The notes beneath the pieces are model-generated. The model had not been told where the DNA came from, made no database searches, and saw only the letters and a list, made by a program, of their open reading frames with translations. Shown here one piece after another: positions 1 through 9,802 of a stretch of DNA of 42,738 nt. Every line of letters begins with the position of its first letter. The first letter of the stretch is position 1. Both the position numbers and the translations under genes were made by a program. Source of the DNA: Acholeplasmataceae bacterium (GTDB lineage Bacteria > Bacillota_I > Bacilli_A > Acholeplasmatales > Acholeplasmataceae); contig JANJXB010000058.1 of assembly GCA_024709245.1 (NCBI GenBank), positions 1-42,738 on the forward strand, given 5' to 3'.

Positions 1-532
1 GCATCGCATTCTCGTGGTAGGTGACACTTTGTCTGGAAAGTCCGGATAATGATAGTAAGTAAACATAGGGATATAATGTTAAAGAAAAAATGAAAATGGC
101 ACCTGTCATGTTTAACATATGGATTTGAGAGGTCATCCCGAGCGTCATCATCAACCGAGTGATCGAACCCGTATAACTGGTCATATCTGCATAAACATAG
201 CCTGCAACATAGGATGGAATCGCCAAAGGCAATACAAGCATCCAACTCAGAAGCTTACGTCCCACAAATTGATATTTCGCAACGAAGTACGCTGAAAGAT
301 ATCCAATCACAATCGATAACAGTGCAACACCTGTCACCAATATGAAGGTATTCATGATGTATTCGAGTAACAGGTATCTTCTGATGTGTTCCCAGATTGC
401 ATTGGTTGGAACGAATAAGACAAAAAGGAGATTTGTCATCGGAATCAAAATCAGTAAACCGATGACAAAACTCATGATTCCAAACAGATTCACATGTCTT
501 CTCAAAAAACGAGTTACGACATGTAGCATCAT
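1..532 (-). CDS. Fe(III)-type ABC transporter permease (FbpB-like), N-terminal part, truncated by window edge
   Basis: Reverse-strand reading from ATG at 532 (MMLHVVTRFLRRHVNLFGIMSFVIGLLILIPMTNLLFVLFVP...LLSWMLVLPLAIPSYVAGYVYADMTSYTG...) stays open to base 1. The 'LPLAIPSYVAGYVY' segment is typical of iron ABC permeases. It starts directly after the stop of the binding-protein gene. It is absent from the ORF track because no stop lies in the window. Confidence 0.88.
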   Translation of the reverse strand, partial: MMLHVVTRFLRRHVNLFGIMSFVIGLLILIPMTNLLFVLFVPTNAIWEHIRRYLLLEYIMNTFILVTGVALLSIVIGYLSAYFVAKYQFVGRKLLSWMLVLPLAIPSYVAGYVYADMTSYTGSITRLMMTLGMTSQIHMLNMTGAIFIFSLTLYPYVYLLSLSGLSRQSVTYHENAM

Positions 533-1567
533 CTATTTCCAACCGATTTCATTCAAAATGAGTGTAGCTTTAGAACTATGGATTCCTAAATTGGACAATA
601 TCATATCCTGAGCAACAAATGTTCCCCAGGATGAAAGTAATGCATTGGGTGCGACATCAGGGTTGACTGGATATTCAAAGTTGGCATCAGCAAACGCACG
701 TTGTGCAACTTCACTCGATAAGAATTCTAAAAGTTTCATGGCATTCTCTTTGTTTTTTGCATACTTTGTGACACCCGCGCCACTCACATTGACATGAGTT
801 CCTGTTGTGTCTTGATTCGGGAAAAAGATACGAATCGTTTGAGCCACTTCAACCTCATAAGGATCGGATGAATGAAGCATACGCCCGATGTAATAGGTGT
901 TCATGATGGCAAGATCAGCAATCCCTGAGACGACTGCTTTGGCTTGGTCCCGATCATTGCCTTGAGGATCTCTTGCGAAATTCGCAACCAGACCTTCTGC
1001 CCACAATCTTGCTTCTTGTTCACCTTTGATGGCAATCATTGAAGCCATTAGGGACTGGGTATAGATATTTGTTGCTGATCTTGTCACGATTCTACCCTTC
1101 CATTTTGGATGGGTTAAATCTTCGTATGTCGACAAGTCTGAGATTTGAACTCGATCAGGATGATAGACAAAGACTCTTGCTCTTTTGGTTAATCCATACC
1201 AAAAGCCCTGTTCATCCCGATAGCTTTCTGGAATTTGCTCGTTTAGGATTTCAGATTCAACTGACTGAAATAAATCAAGTGATTTCGCACGTTCCAATCT
1301 TCCAGCATCGGCAATCATTAAGAGATCAGCTTCTGTATCTGAACCTTCGTTTTGCAATCTTGATATCAACTTATCCGCTTCATCGGATATGACATTGACT
1401 TGGATTCCGTAAGTTTCTTCAAAAAGATCATAGAGCATCTGATCGGTATCGTAATGTCTTTCGGAATATAAAGTGATGGATTCTTCGTTTTGATCGTTTC
1501 CAAATTGACAACCTGTCAATAAAATGATGGTGGATGATATGACCATCAGCATACTTATTTTTCTCAT
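533..1567 (-). CDS. ABC transporter substrate-binding lipoprotein, Fe(III)/FutA-FbpA type
   Basis: ORF 533..1612. ATG at 1567 gives a lipoprotein signal (MRKISMLMVISSTIILLTGC). Body fits the extracellular solute-binding family (ITLYSERHYDTDQMLYDLFEETYGI...). The ORF-track start at 1612 lies at the -10 of a consensus promoter. Confidence 0.88.
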   Translation of the reverse strand: MRKISMLMVISSTIILLTGCQFGNDQNEESITLYSERHYDTDQMLYDLFEETYGIQVNVISDEADKLISRLQNEGSDTEADLLMIADAGRLERAKSLDLFQSVESEILNEQIPESYRDEQGFWYGLTKRARVFVYHPDRVQISDLSTYEDLTHPKWKGRIVTRSATNIYTQSLMASMIAIKGEQEARLWAEGLVANFARDPQGNDRDQAKAVVSGIADLAIMNTYYIGRMLHSSDPYEVEVAQTIRIFFPNQDTTGTHVNVSGAGVTKYAKNKENAMKLLEFLSSEVAQRAFADANFEYPVNPDVAPNALLSSWGTFVAQDMILSNLGIHSSKATLILNEIGWK

Positions 1568-1612
1568 TGTTTTTGCTCCTTCTTCTACAAAAAAACATGG
1601 ATTACATCTCAC

Positions 1613-1641
1613 ATTGTAAAGAAATCAAGAACATCAGTCAA
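1613..1641 (-). promoter_or_regulatory. Sigma70-type promoter of the iron ABC operon
   Basis: Minus strand TTGACT - 17 nt - TACAAT, about 45 nt upstream of ATG 1567. Confidence 0.7.
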
Positions 1642-1717
1642 AGGATTCGATTCAGATAATAAACAACCCTCTTATTTATAATAAGTACGCTCATCTGATC
1701 ATTTCTTGAATCGACAT

Positions 1718-1745
1718 TTGACATCATCATGAATTGTGATATAAT
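1718..1745 (+). promoter_or_regulatory. Sigma70-type promoter of the MBL-fold gene
   Basis: TTGACA - 16 nt - TATAAT. It overlaps the ORF-track start codon (1729). Confidence 0.75.
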
Positions 1746-1770
1746 GTCTCAGGTGATTGAATTGGAAATA

Positions 1771-2361
1771 GTGAGATTTTCTTTAGGTGCTTTAAGAAGT
1801 AATTGTTATATCGTCTCCGAACGTGGAGAAGCTTTAATCATTGATCCTGGGTATGAAAGTGATGAAGTCATGAAATATATCCAGAAAAATATGCTTTCTG
1901 TCGAAGGCATTTATCTCACACATGGACATCCTGATCATGTCGGTGGCGTCAAACAAATAAAGGCGGTCTACCAAACCAAAGTATACGCACCCTCGAAAGA
2001 TAAAATTTGGATGGGGAAATCAACATATAACCAGATTGGATACGAAATTCCTGTGGATGTCTACGTGCATCACGGTGATACCTTTGATAAGATTGGTAGA
2101 ACTTGGAAGGTCTATGAAACACCTGGACACTCTCAAGGAAGTACTGTTTTATTCACACCCGGTGTTCTATTCACAGGTGATACTTTATTTTATGAAAGTA
2201 TCGGTCGAACAGATATCCCTCTATCAGATTTTGTTCATATCAAAAAGAGTATTAAGCATATCTTTGAATGGTTTGAAGAAGACACGATTTGTTATCCTGG
2301 ACACGGAAGATCAACAACCATCCTGCATGAAAAAAAACATAATCCCTTTGTAAAAATATAA
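1771..2361 (+). CDS. MBL-fold metallo-hydrolase (glyoxalase II-like)
   Basis: THGHPDHVGG, GHSQGS, GDTLF and CYPGHG motifs. GTG at 1771 follows GGAAATA and lies downstream of the promoter at 1718-1745. The ORF-track start is 1729. Confidence 0.9.
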   Translation: MRFSLGALRSNCYIVSERGEALIIDPGYESDEVMKYIQKNMLSVEGIYLTHGHPDHVGGVKQIKAVYQTKVYAPSKDKIWMGKSTYNQIGYEIPVDVYVHHGDTFDKIGRTWKVYETPGHSQGSTVLFTPGVLFTGDTLFYESIGRTDIPLSDFVHIKKSIKHIFEWFEEDTICYPGHGRSTTILHEKKHNPFVKI

Positions 2362-2383
2362 AAAAGGCGTGCGCCTTTTTTTT
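2361..2383. terminator. Intrinsic terminator between convergent genes
   Basis: AAAAAGGCGTGCGCCTTTTTTTT, directly between two convergent stop codons. Confidence 0.75.
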
Positions 2384-2385
2384 GA

Positions 2386-3039
2386 TTAGAGAAGCTGAAA
2401 CCATCGTGTTGTGGATTGGTTATTTTTGATGAATCCCATTTTTTGATAAATGGAAAGAGCAGGTTGATTTCGACTGGATACCAGAAGATAAGCATGTCCG
2501 CCCATATGGTTGATCAGACACCCTATGGATGAATAAGCATGTCCTTTTCCACGAAAACGTTTCGAGATTGCAAAAGATTCAATTTCATCTTTGGTATACA
2601 CAAAAGTACCAATGGTATGTCGACGGAATTTGATCAGACCAATGACTGAATCTGGATTCTTCATATAAAACGATGCTTCTTCGAAATCTGTAAAACTCAT
2701 ATTGTCAACATCAAAGGTTGCTTCCTTTGTGATGTTGACATATTTTCTTTTGGTTTGATTGCTTAAGATTTCAAGCGAATAGTCCGGATGGACTTCAAAT
2801 GTTTTCGTGATTTCATATTGGTCAATGGTATAGTGAGGGGTTCGATTTTGAAATGCATGGGTTTGAAATGGGGTTAGGTACACGGAAGTTGCACCCAGTT
2901 TCCGACATGTTTCCACCACATGTTTCGCTAATTTTTCTTCATCGATGCATGTGTTGAAATTAGCGTTTGCTCGTTTTTTTTGAGGGACATAAAAGACGGT
3001 ATATCTTCCATATTCGGTATCGATGCTATGTACTGGCAT
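2386..3039 (-). CDS. GNAT-family N-acetyltransferase
   Basis: C-terminal GNAT pattern (ESFAISKRFRGKGHAYSSIGCLINHM...LYLLVSSRNQPALSIYQKMGF type). ATG 3039 preceded by GGAG; overlaps the end of the upstream CDS. Confidence 0.8.
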   Translation of the reverse strand: MPVHSIDTEYGRYTVFYVPQKKRANANFNTCIDEEKLAKHVVETCRKLGATSVYLTPFQTHAFQNRTPHYTIDQYEITKTFEVHPDYSLEILSNQTKRKYVNITKEATFDVDNMSFTDFEEASFYMKNPDSVIGLIKFRRHTIGTFVYTKDEIESFAISKRFRGKGHAYSSIGCLINHMGGHAYLLVSSRNQPALSIYQKMGFIKNNQSTTRWFQLL

Positions 3040-4324
3040 GTTGCACACTCCGCTTGAGAATCACCAGTGTTTCCATTTCAGTTGTTTGAGGAAACATGCG
3101 AATCGGTATCACTTTCTTGATTTCAAATGCTGATGATAACATTTTTAAGTCTCTTGCCAATGTTTTTACATCACACGATAAATAAAACATCTGTGTCGCT
3201 AAGCTATTGTTGATCTCTTCAATCATTTCAGGCATGAGTCCATTTCTGGGAGGATCTGTGATGATGACATCTGATGTCAAGTGCTTCATGACTTCTTCAG
3301 CTTGTCCAGAAATGACATCGACATGATTCAATTGATATTTATCTTTGATTCGATTGGCCATTTCAATCGATTCTGGATTCGATTCAATCATGATGACTTT
3401 TCGTACATGATTGGCAATATGGAATCCGATACTGCCGATGCCACTGTAAGCATCGATGACCACACTGTCTCGAATGACTTCACGTTTGATGATGTCATAC
3501 GCCATCAAGGAAACGGGTAGATTGACTTGGAAAAAGGAACGGTCAGAGATTGAGACCTGAAGATTTCCAAGTGGCTCTGTAATGAGGTTATCACCATATA
3601 AACAGATGGAATGTCTACCCATGATATGTCGTGGATTATCCCTGATATTGAGTGTGATTCCTAGAATAAAATCAAGCGATTTTAAACGTTCAACAAAATC
3701 ATTTTGTCCTTTGAATAAGGGCTTACTTGTAACAATGGTAACAAGTGCTTCACCCTTGGGATTGGTTCTGATGATGAGATGCGAACAGGATTTATAATCG
3801 ATAATCACTGGATGATCATAAAGAAAAGAAATGATTTGATTGGTTGCTTCATCCGCGAGTACATAGGTTTTGAGTTGAATTAACTGATCGTTGCGAGTAT
3901 CGTAAAGACCTAGTTTCAACATGGGTGAATCCATCACGTGAAACACACTCTTATTCCGATAGTTTGATGCTTTATAATCTGTCAGGGTATCTTGAACTGA
4001 GACCTCGATACCCCCAATTTTTTTCAGTGTCTCTGCGGTAATGCGACGTTGCCAATCCAATTGAGCCTGTAATGAAAGGTGCAGTAAATCAGCACCCCCA
4101 AAGATTTCATCGGGATGATTGATCCGATCTTGACTTGTACTTAATCGATTCTCGACGACAGCTTCAGCATATTGATTTTTAACCTTAACGATACGGATTA
4201 AAGCAGTTTCTCCATTCAGTAGATGAGGAACAAAAATCACATATCCCTCATGCTTCACTACCCCTTGACCGAGGTAGTCCAAATCGATGGCTGTTGCGGT
4301 CAGTCTACTACCAACAGTTAACAT
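3026..4324 (-). CDS. 23S rRNA (uracil-C5)-methyltransferase, RlmD/RumA family
   Basis: TRAM-like N-terminus ([36 protein letters not shown]), SFFQVN, SAM motif DAYSGIGSIGF, DPPRNGL, and catalytic YLSCDVKTLARDL. ATG at 4324 overlaps the end of the serine dehydratase gene. Confidence 0.88.
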   Translation of the reverse strand: MLTVGSRLTATAIDLDYLGQGVVKHEGYVIFVPHLLNGETALIRIVKVKNQYAEAVVENRLSTSQDRINHPDEIFGGADLLHLSLQAQLDWQRRITAETLKKIGGIEVSVQDTLTDYKASNYRNKSVFHVMDSPMLKLGLYDTRNDQLIQLKTYVLADEATNQIISFLYDHPVIIDYKSCSHLIIRTNPKGEALVTIVTSKPLFKGQNDFVERLKSLDFILGITLNIRDNPRHIMGRHSICLYGDNLITEPLGNLQVSISDRSFFQVNLPVSLMAYDIIKREVIRDSVVIDAYSGIGSIGFHIANHVRKVIMIESNPESIEMANRIKDKYQLNHVDVISGQAEEVMKHLTSDVIITDPPRNGLMPEMIEEINNSLATQMFYLSCDVKTLARDLKMLSSAFEIKKVIPIRMFPQTTEMETLVILKRSVQHAST

Positions 4325-5522
4325 CGTCTTCCTCCTTGAAGTGTACTGCAAGTCCACCTTGTGATGTTTCCTTATAAGATGAATGCATGTCAAGACCTGT
4401 CTGATACATGGTCTTGATGACCATATCGAGTGATATTTTCCTTGAATCTGTCAAAAAATAAGCGAGCCCGCAAGCATCAATCGCTCGAAGAGCAGCAACC
4501 GCATTTCTTTCAATGCAGGGGATTTGAACATAACCATTAATCGGATCACAGGTGAGTCCTAAGTGATGTTCAATGGCAATTTCAGCGGCATACTCGACTT
4601 GGTCCATATTTAGATTAAACAACGTTGCGTGTGCGGCTGCAGCCATTGCGCATGCACTTCCGATTTCAGCCTGGCATCCAGCAACTGCACCTGAAATGGA
4701 TGCATTATGCTTAATCAAATTACCGATGAGTCCCGCCACAGCGAGTCCTCTGATGATGCGTTCCTGGGTGACAACATGATGTTTTTCATGCATATAATAA
4801 AGCAGTGCTGGTAAAACACCACAAGCACCACATGTTGGTGCTGTGACAATGATTCCTCCAGCGGCATTCTCTTCACTCACTGCAAATGCATAACTCGAAA
4901 CCAGTCTATTTTCAAATATCTCAGGTGCCTCATGATTGATGATCTTGCTGTATAATTCAGGTGCTTTTCGCTTTAGTTTGAGAGGACCTGGTAACACACC
5001 ATGAGTGGATATTCCTCGAACAATCGACAATCTCATGGCTTCCCAGATGTCATTTAGAAATTCCTTGAAACCTTCTCCTTCAATTTCAAAAACATAGTCT
5101 GCAAGTGATAGATGGTTAGCCTTACAGTACTTTTTGATATCTTTAAAGTTGTGATGAGGATAAATGGGTGATTCCATATCCGGTTCACCTTCAAAAAGAA
5201 TTCTACCACCACCGACAGACTTCACGGTTTTTTCTACGATGAGAACATCGTTTTCGAAACCTTTGATTGATAACGTGTTGGGATGCTTCAAAAGATCAAT
5301 CGATGTTGAAAAAATGACCTCTGAAGGGTGAAGTGCTGTCTTGATCGCTTCTTCGGTCAAATGACCTTTACCTGTTAAAGCTAGACTGTTATAGAGTGTA
5401 ATCTCGAACCGGTCCAAATTTGGATGGTTCTTTCGGATGATGTTAGCTGCCTTGGCAGGTCCCATGGTATGGGAACTCGAGGGTCCGAAACCGATTTGAT
5501 AAAGCGATCTGATGGAAAGCAT
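4308..5522 (-). CDS. sdaA: L-serine ammonia-lyase (iron-sulfur-dependent, single chain)
   Basis: [11 protein letters not shown]-terminal beta domain followed by the alpha domain ([33 protein letters not shown]). Confidence 0.93.
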   Translation of the reverse strand: MLSIRSLYQIGFGPSSSHTMGPAKAANIIRKNHPNLDRFEITLYNSLALTGKGHLTEEAIKTALHPSEVIFSTSIDLLKHPNTLSIKGFENDVLIVEKTVKSVGGGRILFEGEPDMESPIYPHHNFKDIKKYCKANHLSLADYVFEIEGEGFKEFLNDIWEAMRLSIVRGISTHGVLPGPLKLKRKAPELYSKIINHEAPEIFENRLVSSYAFAVSEENAAGGIIVTAPTCGACGVLPALLYYMHEKHHVVTQERIIRGLAVAGLIGNLIKHNASISGAVAGCQAEIGSACAMAAAAHATLFNLNMDQVEYAAEIAIEHHLGLTCDPINGYVQIPCIERNAVAALRAIDACGLAYFLTDSRKISLDMVIKTMYQTGLDMHSSYKETSQGGLAVHFKEEDDVNCW

Positions 5523-5546
5523 GGGTGCTCACGTTCTTCTTTCTGT

Positions 5547-7037
5547 TTATCTAAATTTTGCTTTTAAATACTCTACATAGTAATGAGGATTAAAATCTTC
5601 TTGTGAACAAATCTGCAAGATTTCTTTAGGTGTCTTGGAACCTGCAAACTGGTGAACATGGATCTTCAACCATTCATTGATGGCTTTGATGTTGTTCTCG
5701 GCAATTGCTTTTTCAATATCGAGTTCCTTGTTCATGGCTTGATACATTTGAGCAGCATAAGCGGATCCAAGTGCATACGTTGGAAAATAACCGATCGCTC
5801 CTCCAGACCAGTGAATGTCTTGAAGTACGCCTTCACGATCCGTTTTTGGACGGATTCCAACATAGGCTTTCATCAGTTGATTCCATTTCTTTGGTAAATC
5901 TTTGACTTTGAGTGTTCCCTTAATCAATTGTTTTTCGAGTTCATAACGTACCATGACATGCAGGGCATATGTGAGTTCATCGGCTTCTATTCGGATGAGT
6001 GACCGTTTGGCTTGATTGATGTATGCCAAAAACTCGTCAACCTCAATATTTTTTAATTGTTTGGGAAATAATTCAACCAATTTAGGATAGTGTAAATCCC
6101 AAAAAACTTTGGAACGACCAATCATGTTTTCATACATTCTAGATTGTGATTCGTGAATTCCTAAGGAAGTTCCACCGTGTAAAAATGTATCATCATATTT
6201 CAAATCATTTTGCATCTCATAAATGGCATGTCCCATCTCATGGATGGTGGAAAAAATGGATGATGCCAATTGGTCTTCATGATAATGCGTGGTGATTCTC
6301 GTGTCTGTGCTTGTAACACCTGAAGTGAAGGGGTGTGCGGATTCCTTAAGTAATCCATGATTCTTGTTATAGGAAAAAACGTCCATCAAGTAGTGAGAAA
6401 ATGCTTTTTGTTGAAGTGCAGGAAATACCGACTTCGATAGTTTCCGGTTAAAGGTCTTAGGTTTTCTTGCTGTCACTTCCATGACGAATGGAACCAAATC
6501 GCGTTTCAGTGTATCAAAGAACAAATCGTATTCCTTCACACCAAAGCCTTCCTCAAAAAAATCAAGCAGAATATCATAACCTTTGAGTTCATCGGTCTCC
6601 AGATACTTGACAAGTTTACGATTAAACTCAACTATTTTTTCGAGAGTGGGTCGAAACAATTCAAAGTTGTTCTCTTCCTTAGCCTGTGCCCAAATGTGGG
6701 AACCTTGGCTTGTTAGAACCTGATAATCGATATACTCGTTCATTGGAACAAGTTTGATGACTCTCAATCCTTTATATGTCTTTTTGATCTCTGTCTTAAA
6801 ATCAGGGTCACCCAATTGATCAAGATTTTGATAGAGTCTTTCAATAGCTTCTAAATAGGCAGGATTGGATTCCACATGATACATTTCAGTTGCTATGATT
6901 TCATATTGTTTTGTCCGGTATTCAACTGAACCTTTTGGAGCTTCTGTTTCTTGATCCCAACTCATCAGCCATGTAAAATAGCCATATGCTTTGATTTTTG
7001 CTCTTGTTTCTTTAAATAGTTTAATATCGTTTTCCAT
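5547..7037 (-). CDS. M32 carboxypeptidase
   Basis: HEMGH zinc motif (STIHEMGHAIYE), WDQETEAPKG, HESQSRMYENMIGRS. ATG 7037 preceded by AGAAAGGAAAT. Confidence 0.93.
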   Translation of the reverse strand: MENDIKLFKETRAKIKAYGYFTWLMSWDQETEAPKGSVEYRTKQYEIIATEMYHVESNPAYLEAIERLYQNLDQLGDPDFKTEIKKTYKGLRVIKLVPMNEYIDYQVLTSQGSHIWAQAKEENNFELFRPTLEKIVEFNRKLVKYLETDELKGYDILLDFFEEGFGVKEYDLFFDTLKRDLVPFVMEVTARKPKTFNRKLSKSVFPALQQKAFSHYLMDVFSYNKNHGLLKESAHPFTSGVTSTDTRITTHYHEDQLASSIFSTIHEMGHAIYEMQNDLKYDDTFLHGGTSLGIHESQSRMYENMIGRSKVFWDLHYPKLVELFPKQLKNIEVDEFLAYINQAKRSLIRIEADELTYALHVMVRYELEKQLIKGTLKVKDLPKKWNQLMKAYVGIRPKTDREGVLQDIHWSGGAIGYFPTYALGSAYAAQMYQAMNKELDIEKAIAENNIKAINEWLKIHVHQFAGSKTPKEILQICSQEDFNPHYYVEYLKAKFR

Positions 7038-7111
7038 ATGATTTCCTTTCTGTTTCACTCTGTGTTCATTATAACATAATGACTTCCCCCAATTGGGAAA
7101 TCATGGTGATT

Positions 7112-8449
7112 TCATAAAAATACAAGTGTTGCAATGCCAAAGTAAATCAGGAGTGCGACCACGTCATTGATGGTGGTCATGATGGGACCTGATGCAGCAG
7201 ATGGATCTTGATGTGCTCGATCTAAAAGGATAGGAACAAAAACGCCCATCAGTGCCGAAATAAACATAGAACTGAAAACCGCAACCAAGACAATCCATGA
7301 AATTGATTCTGCAGATTGACGTCCGGTCGGGATGATGGATAGAAACACATAAGCAAAGAAAGCGCTCGAAAGTGCAATGATGATACTATTCAAGAGTCCA
7401 ACCCAAGTTTCTTTGATGATGTGTCTTTTGGGCATCTTTTCCCGATCGAATGCATCCAAATGCAACCCCAAAATGGTGACTGCGAGAGATTGTGTTCCAA
7501 TGTTACCCGCCATCCCAAGAATCAGTGGCTGAAACAAAACGAGTGCAGTCACTTCAGCAAGAGTGGCTTCAAAAATTGAAAGAAAACTCGCAATCAATAG
7601 GTTTAGTACAACAGCAATCATCAACCAAGGTAATCTTTGCTTCGTTCTTTCAATCGCAGATAACTCTGTTTCATGATCGCCTAATAAAGCCATTTTTTGG
7701 TAGTCTTCTTCTGCTTCTTCAATGATTTCATCAAAGATATCGTCCGCTGTGACAATCCCTAAAAGACGGTCTTCGTGATCCAAGACCGGGATTGCATTTT
7801 TGTCATAGTCCATGACTGTTTCTATGGCTTCCTCTATGGTTTGATCCTCATAGACAAAATGAAAGTCTTCTCTCATGATTTTGAGTAGTGTGTCTGAGGG
7901 TCTAGCTCTAATCAAATCTTTTAAATCAATGGATCCAATCACACGTCGTTCATCATTTGTGACAAACAGCATATCTATATAATCGTTTTCTTTAGAGGTT
8001 GTTACCACTTTCAGTGTAGCATCCTTGATCGATAATTCATGATCCAGACTTATCACATCCGTTGACATGATTGATGCTGCCAAGTCCTCATCATACTTCA
8101 ACAATAATTCAAGTGATTTTGCTTTGATTTGTGGTAAAAAGGCAATGATATCGGGTCTTTTCTCTATGTCTAGATCTTCAACAAACTCTTTCAAATCATC
8201 ACTTTCCAGACTTTTGAGAAGTGACTTCTTTCGAGGAGTCTCTAGCAATGTAAAAAGAGTGTACTGATCCTCAATATCAAGTTCAACAAACATATCGGAT
8301 AGTTTTTCAAGTTTCATTAAATGAATCAATCTACGTTGTTCTTCGATGTCCAAATTTGGATACATCACAGCCAAGTCATAAGCAAATATGGGTTGAATCA
8401 CTTTTCGAATTTGTTCGTCGGTGTGCTTAAAATTGATTTTTTTCAGCAT
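7112..8449 (-). CDS. mgtE: Magnesium transporter MgtE (paralogue 2)
   Basis: MgtE N domain, CBS pair (VFVTNDERRVIGSIDLKDLI..., IPVLDHEDRLLGIVTADDIFD) and MgtE membrane domain (QPLILGMAGNIGTQSLAVTI). Confidence 0.93.
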   Translation of the reverse strand: MLKKINFKHTDEQIRKVIQPIFAYDLAVMYPNLDIEEQRRLIHLMKLEKLSDMFVELDIEDQYTLFTLLETPRKKSLLKSLESDDLKEFVEDLDIEKRPDIIAFLPQIKAKSLELLLKYDEDLAASIMSTDVISLDHELSIKDATLKVVTTSKENDYIDMLFVTNDERRVIGSIDLKDLIRARPSDTLLKIMREDFHFVYEDQTIEEAIETVMDYDKNAIPVLDHEDRLLGIVTADDIFDEIIEEAEEDYQKMALLGDHETELSAIERTKQRLPWLMIAVVLNLLIASFLSIFEATLAEVTALVLFQPLILGMAGNIGTQSLAVTILGLHLDAFDREKMPKRHIIKETWVGLLNSIIIALSSAFFAYVFLSIIPTGRQSAESISWIVLVAVFSSMFISALMGVFVPILLDRAHQDPSAASGPIMTTINDVVALLIYFGIATLVFL

Positions 8450-8450
8450 A

Positions 8451-9776
8451 TTATATCCCTCCCAACATGAGGGTTGCTAACCCGAAATAAATCAAAAGAG
8501 CTGCGACATCAATGACAGTGGTAATAAACGGACCTGAGGCAACTGCAGGATCAAACTTCAAAGTTCTCAAAGTGAGCGGTATCAAAATTGCGGTAAGTGG
8601 AGCAATGATGACTGTCAACCACAAGGAAAGTCCAACAACAAACGCAATCAAAAAAGGTTGAGTGGTCAACGATGTGTTGATCATAGAAAAAATGAGCGTC
8701 ATCGAGAAAGCTATGAGTCCGATAGCAAATCCATTCATCATACCTGTCAAGATTTCACGAAATGAATTTTTGAATATCCCTTCTTCATGAGAAGCAAACA
8801 TTTTTAAAGTGACAGCAAGGGTTTGAGTTGCTACATTACCTGCAGATCCTAAAATCAATGGTTGAAAAACGATCAATATGGCGACTGTCGCAAGCACCTC
8901 TTCAAACATTGATGTCACAATAGCAATCGGAACAGAAAATAACAATAATGACAATAGCCACGGTAATCTGTGAAATGCAGTTTTGAATGGACTTGAATCA
9001 GGCATCGTTTCAGGAAGACCAGCAAGTTTTTCAAAATCCTCTTGAGCTTCTTCCTGATAAATATCCAATGCATCATCCAGTGTAAGCATACCTAACAATT
9101 GATGAGTACCATGTTCAAGTACTGGTATTTCATAAATGCCATAATTTCTAATGGCTTGAATCGATTGTGTGATTGGATCCGTATCGTAGACTGATGGATA
9201 ATCTTCGACAATTTCCGAGACTGCAAGTGGAGTTTTGGCTTTCAATAGTTTTTTGAGCGGTACAACGCCTAAAAAAACACCTTGTTCATTGACAACAAAA
9301 AGGGTGTTGATGGTTTCAGCATCGTTTGCTTCTTTAATCACTTTTTTAGTTGCCTTTTTAACATCCATGTCTGGTTGAATGACAACCATGGCATTGGTCA
9401 TTGCAGATCCTGTTTCATCTTCCCCGTATTCAATTAATTGAGCAATATCAGAATCATCACCAAGTACCTTGAGCAATTCTTGTTGTTTTTCATCTTCCAG
9501 TTCCAAAATGATGTCTGTAGCATCATCAGGTTCCATGAGTTCAACAATTTCCTTTTGCTCTTCAAGTTCGAACTCAGATAAGATTTCAGCAGCATCTTCA
9601 TGATCAATGTATGAAACCAATAAAGCAAGTCTTTCCACATCGAGTAAATCATAGACTTTTTGTTTTTCAGAATCAGAGAGTTCAACAAATAGTTCTGCCA
9701 AATCATGTGGATGTATGTCATACAGATATTGCTTTATTTCTTCAAGTGTAGCTTGATTTAACATTTCTTTGAGCAT
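8451..9776 (-). CDS. mgtE: Magnesium transporter MgtE (paralogue 1)
   Basis: Same architecture; QPLILGSAGNVATQTLAVTL. The downstream paralogue's GGAGGG ribosome site lies in its last codons. Confidence 0.93.
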   Translation of the reverse strand: MLKEMLNQATLEEIKQYLYDIHPHDLAELFVELSDSEKQKVYDLLDVERLALLVSYIDHEDAAEILSEFELEEQKEIVELMEPDDATDIILELEDEKQQELLKVLGDDSDIAQLIEYGEDETGSAMTNAMVVIQPDMDVKKATKKVIKEANDAETINTLFVVNEQGVFLGVVPLKKLLKAKTPLAVSEIVEDYPSVYDTDPITQSIQAIRNYGIYEIPVLEHGTHQLLGMLTLDDALDIYQEEAQEDFEKLAGLPETMPDSSPFKTAFHRLPWLLSLLLFSVPIAIVTSMFEEVLATVAILIVFQPLILGSAGNVATQTLAVTLKMFASHEEGIFKNSFREILTGMMNGFAIGLIAFSMTLIFSMINTSLTTQPFLIAFVVGLSLWLTVIIAPLTAILIPLTLRTLKFDPAVASGPFITTVIDVAALLIYFGLATLMLGGI

Positions 9777-9802
9777 ATTGAAACCTCCGTTCGTTGTTTA
9801 CT

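Noticed and set aside
255-542. 95-aa minus ORF
   Set aside because: Cys/His-rich decoy frame overlapping the permease ORF, with no RBS or family resemblance.
1039-1392. 117-aa plus ORF inside the binding-protein gene
   Set aside because: Antisense shadow of a well-supported CDS; no RBS.
7097-7113. Hairpin GAAATCA-TGG-TGATTTC at the mgtE stop
   Set aside because: Short, no U-tract, overlaps a stop codon; insufficient to call a terminator or riboswitch.
9434-9721. 95-aa minus ORF within mgtE
   Set aside because: Alternative frame of a conserved CDS; low complexity (Lys/Asn/Leu/Met).
9777-9802. M-box magnesium riboswitch upstream of mgtE
   Set aside because: Only 26 bp separate the regulator stop and the mgtE start, too short for an M-box.
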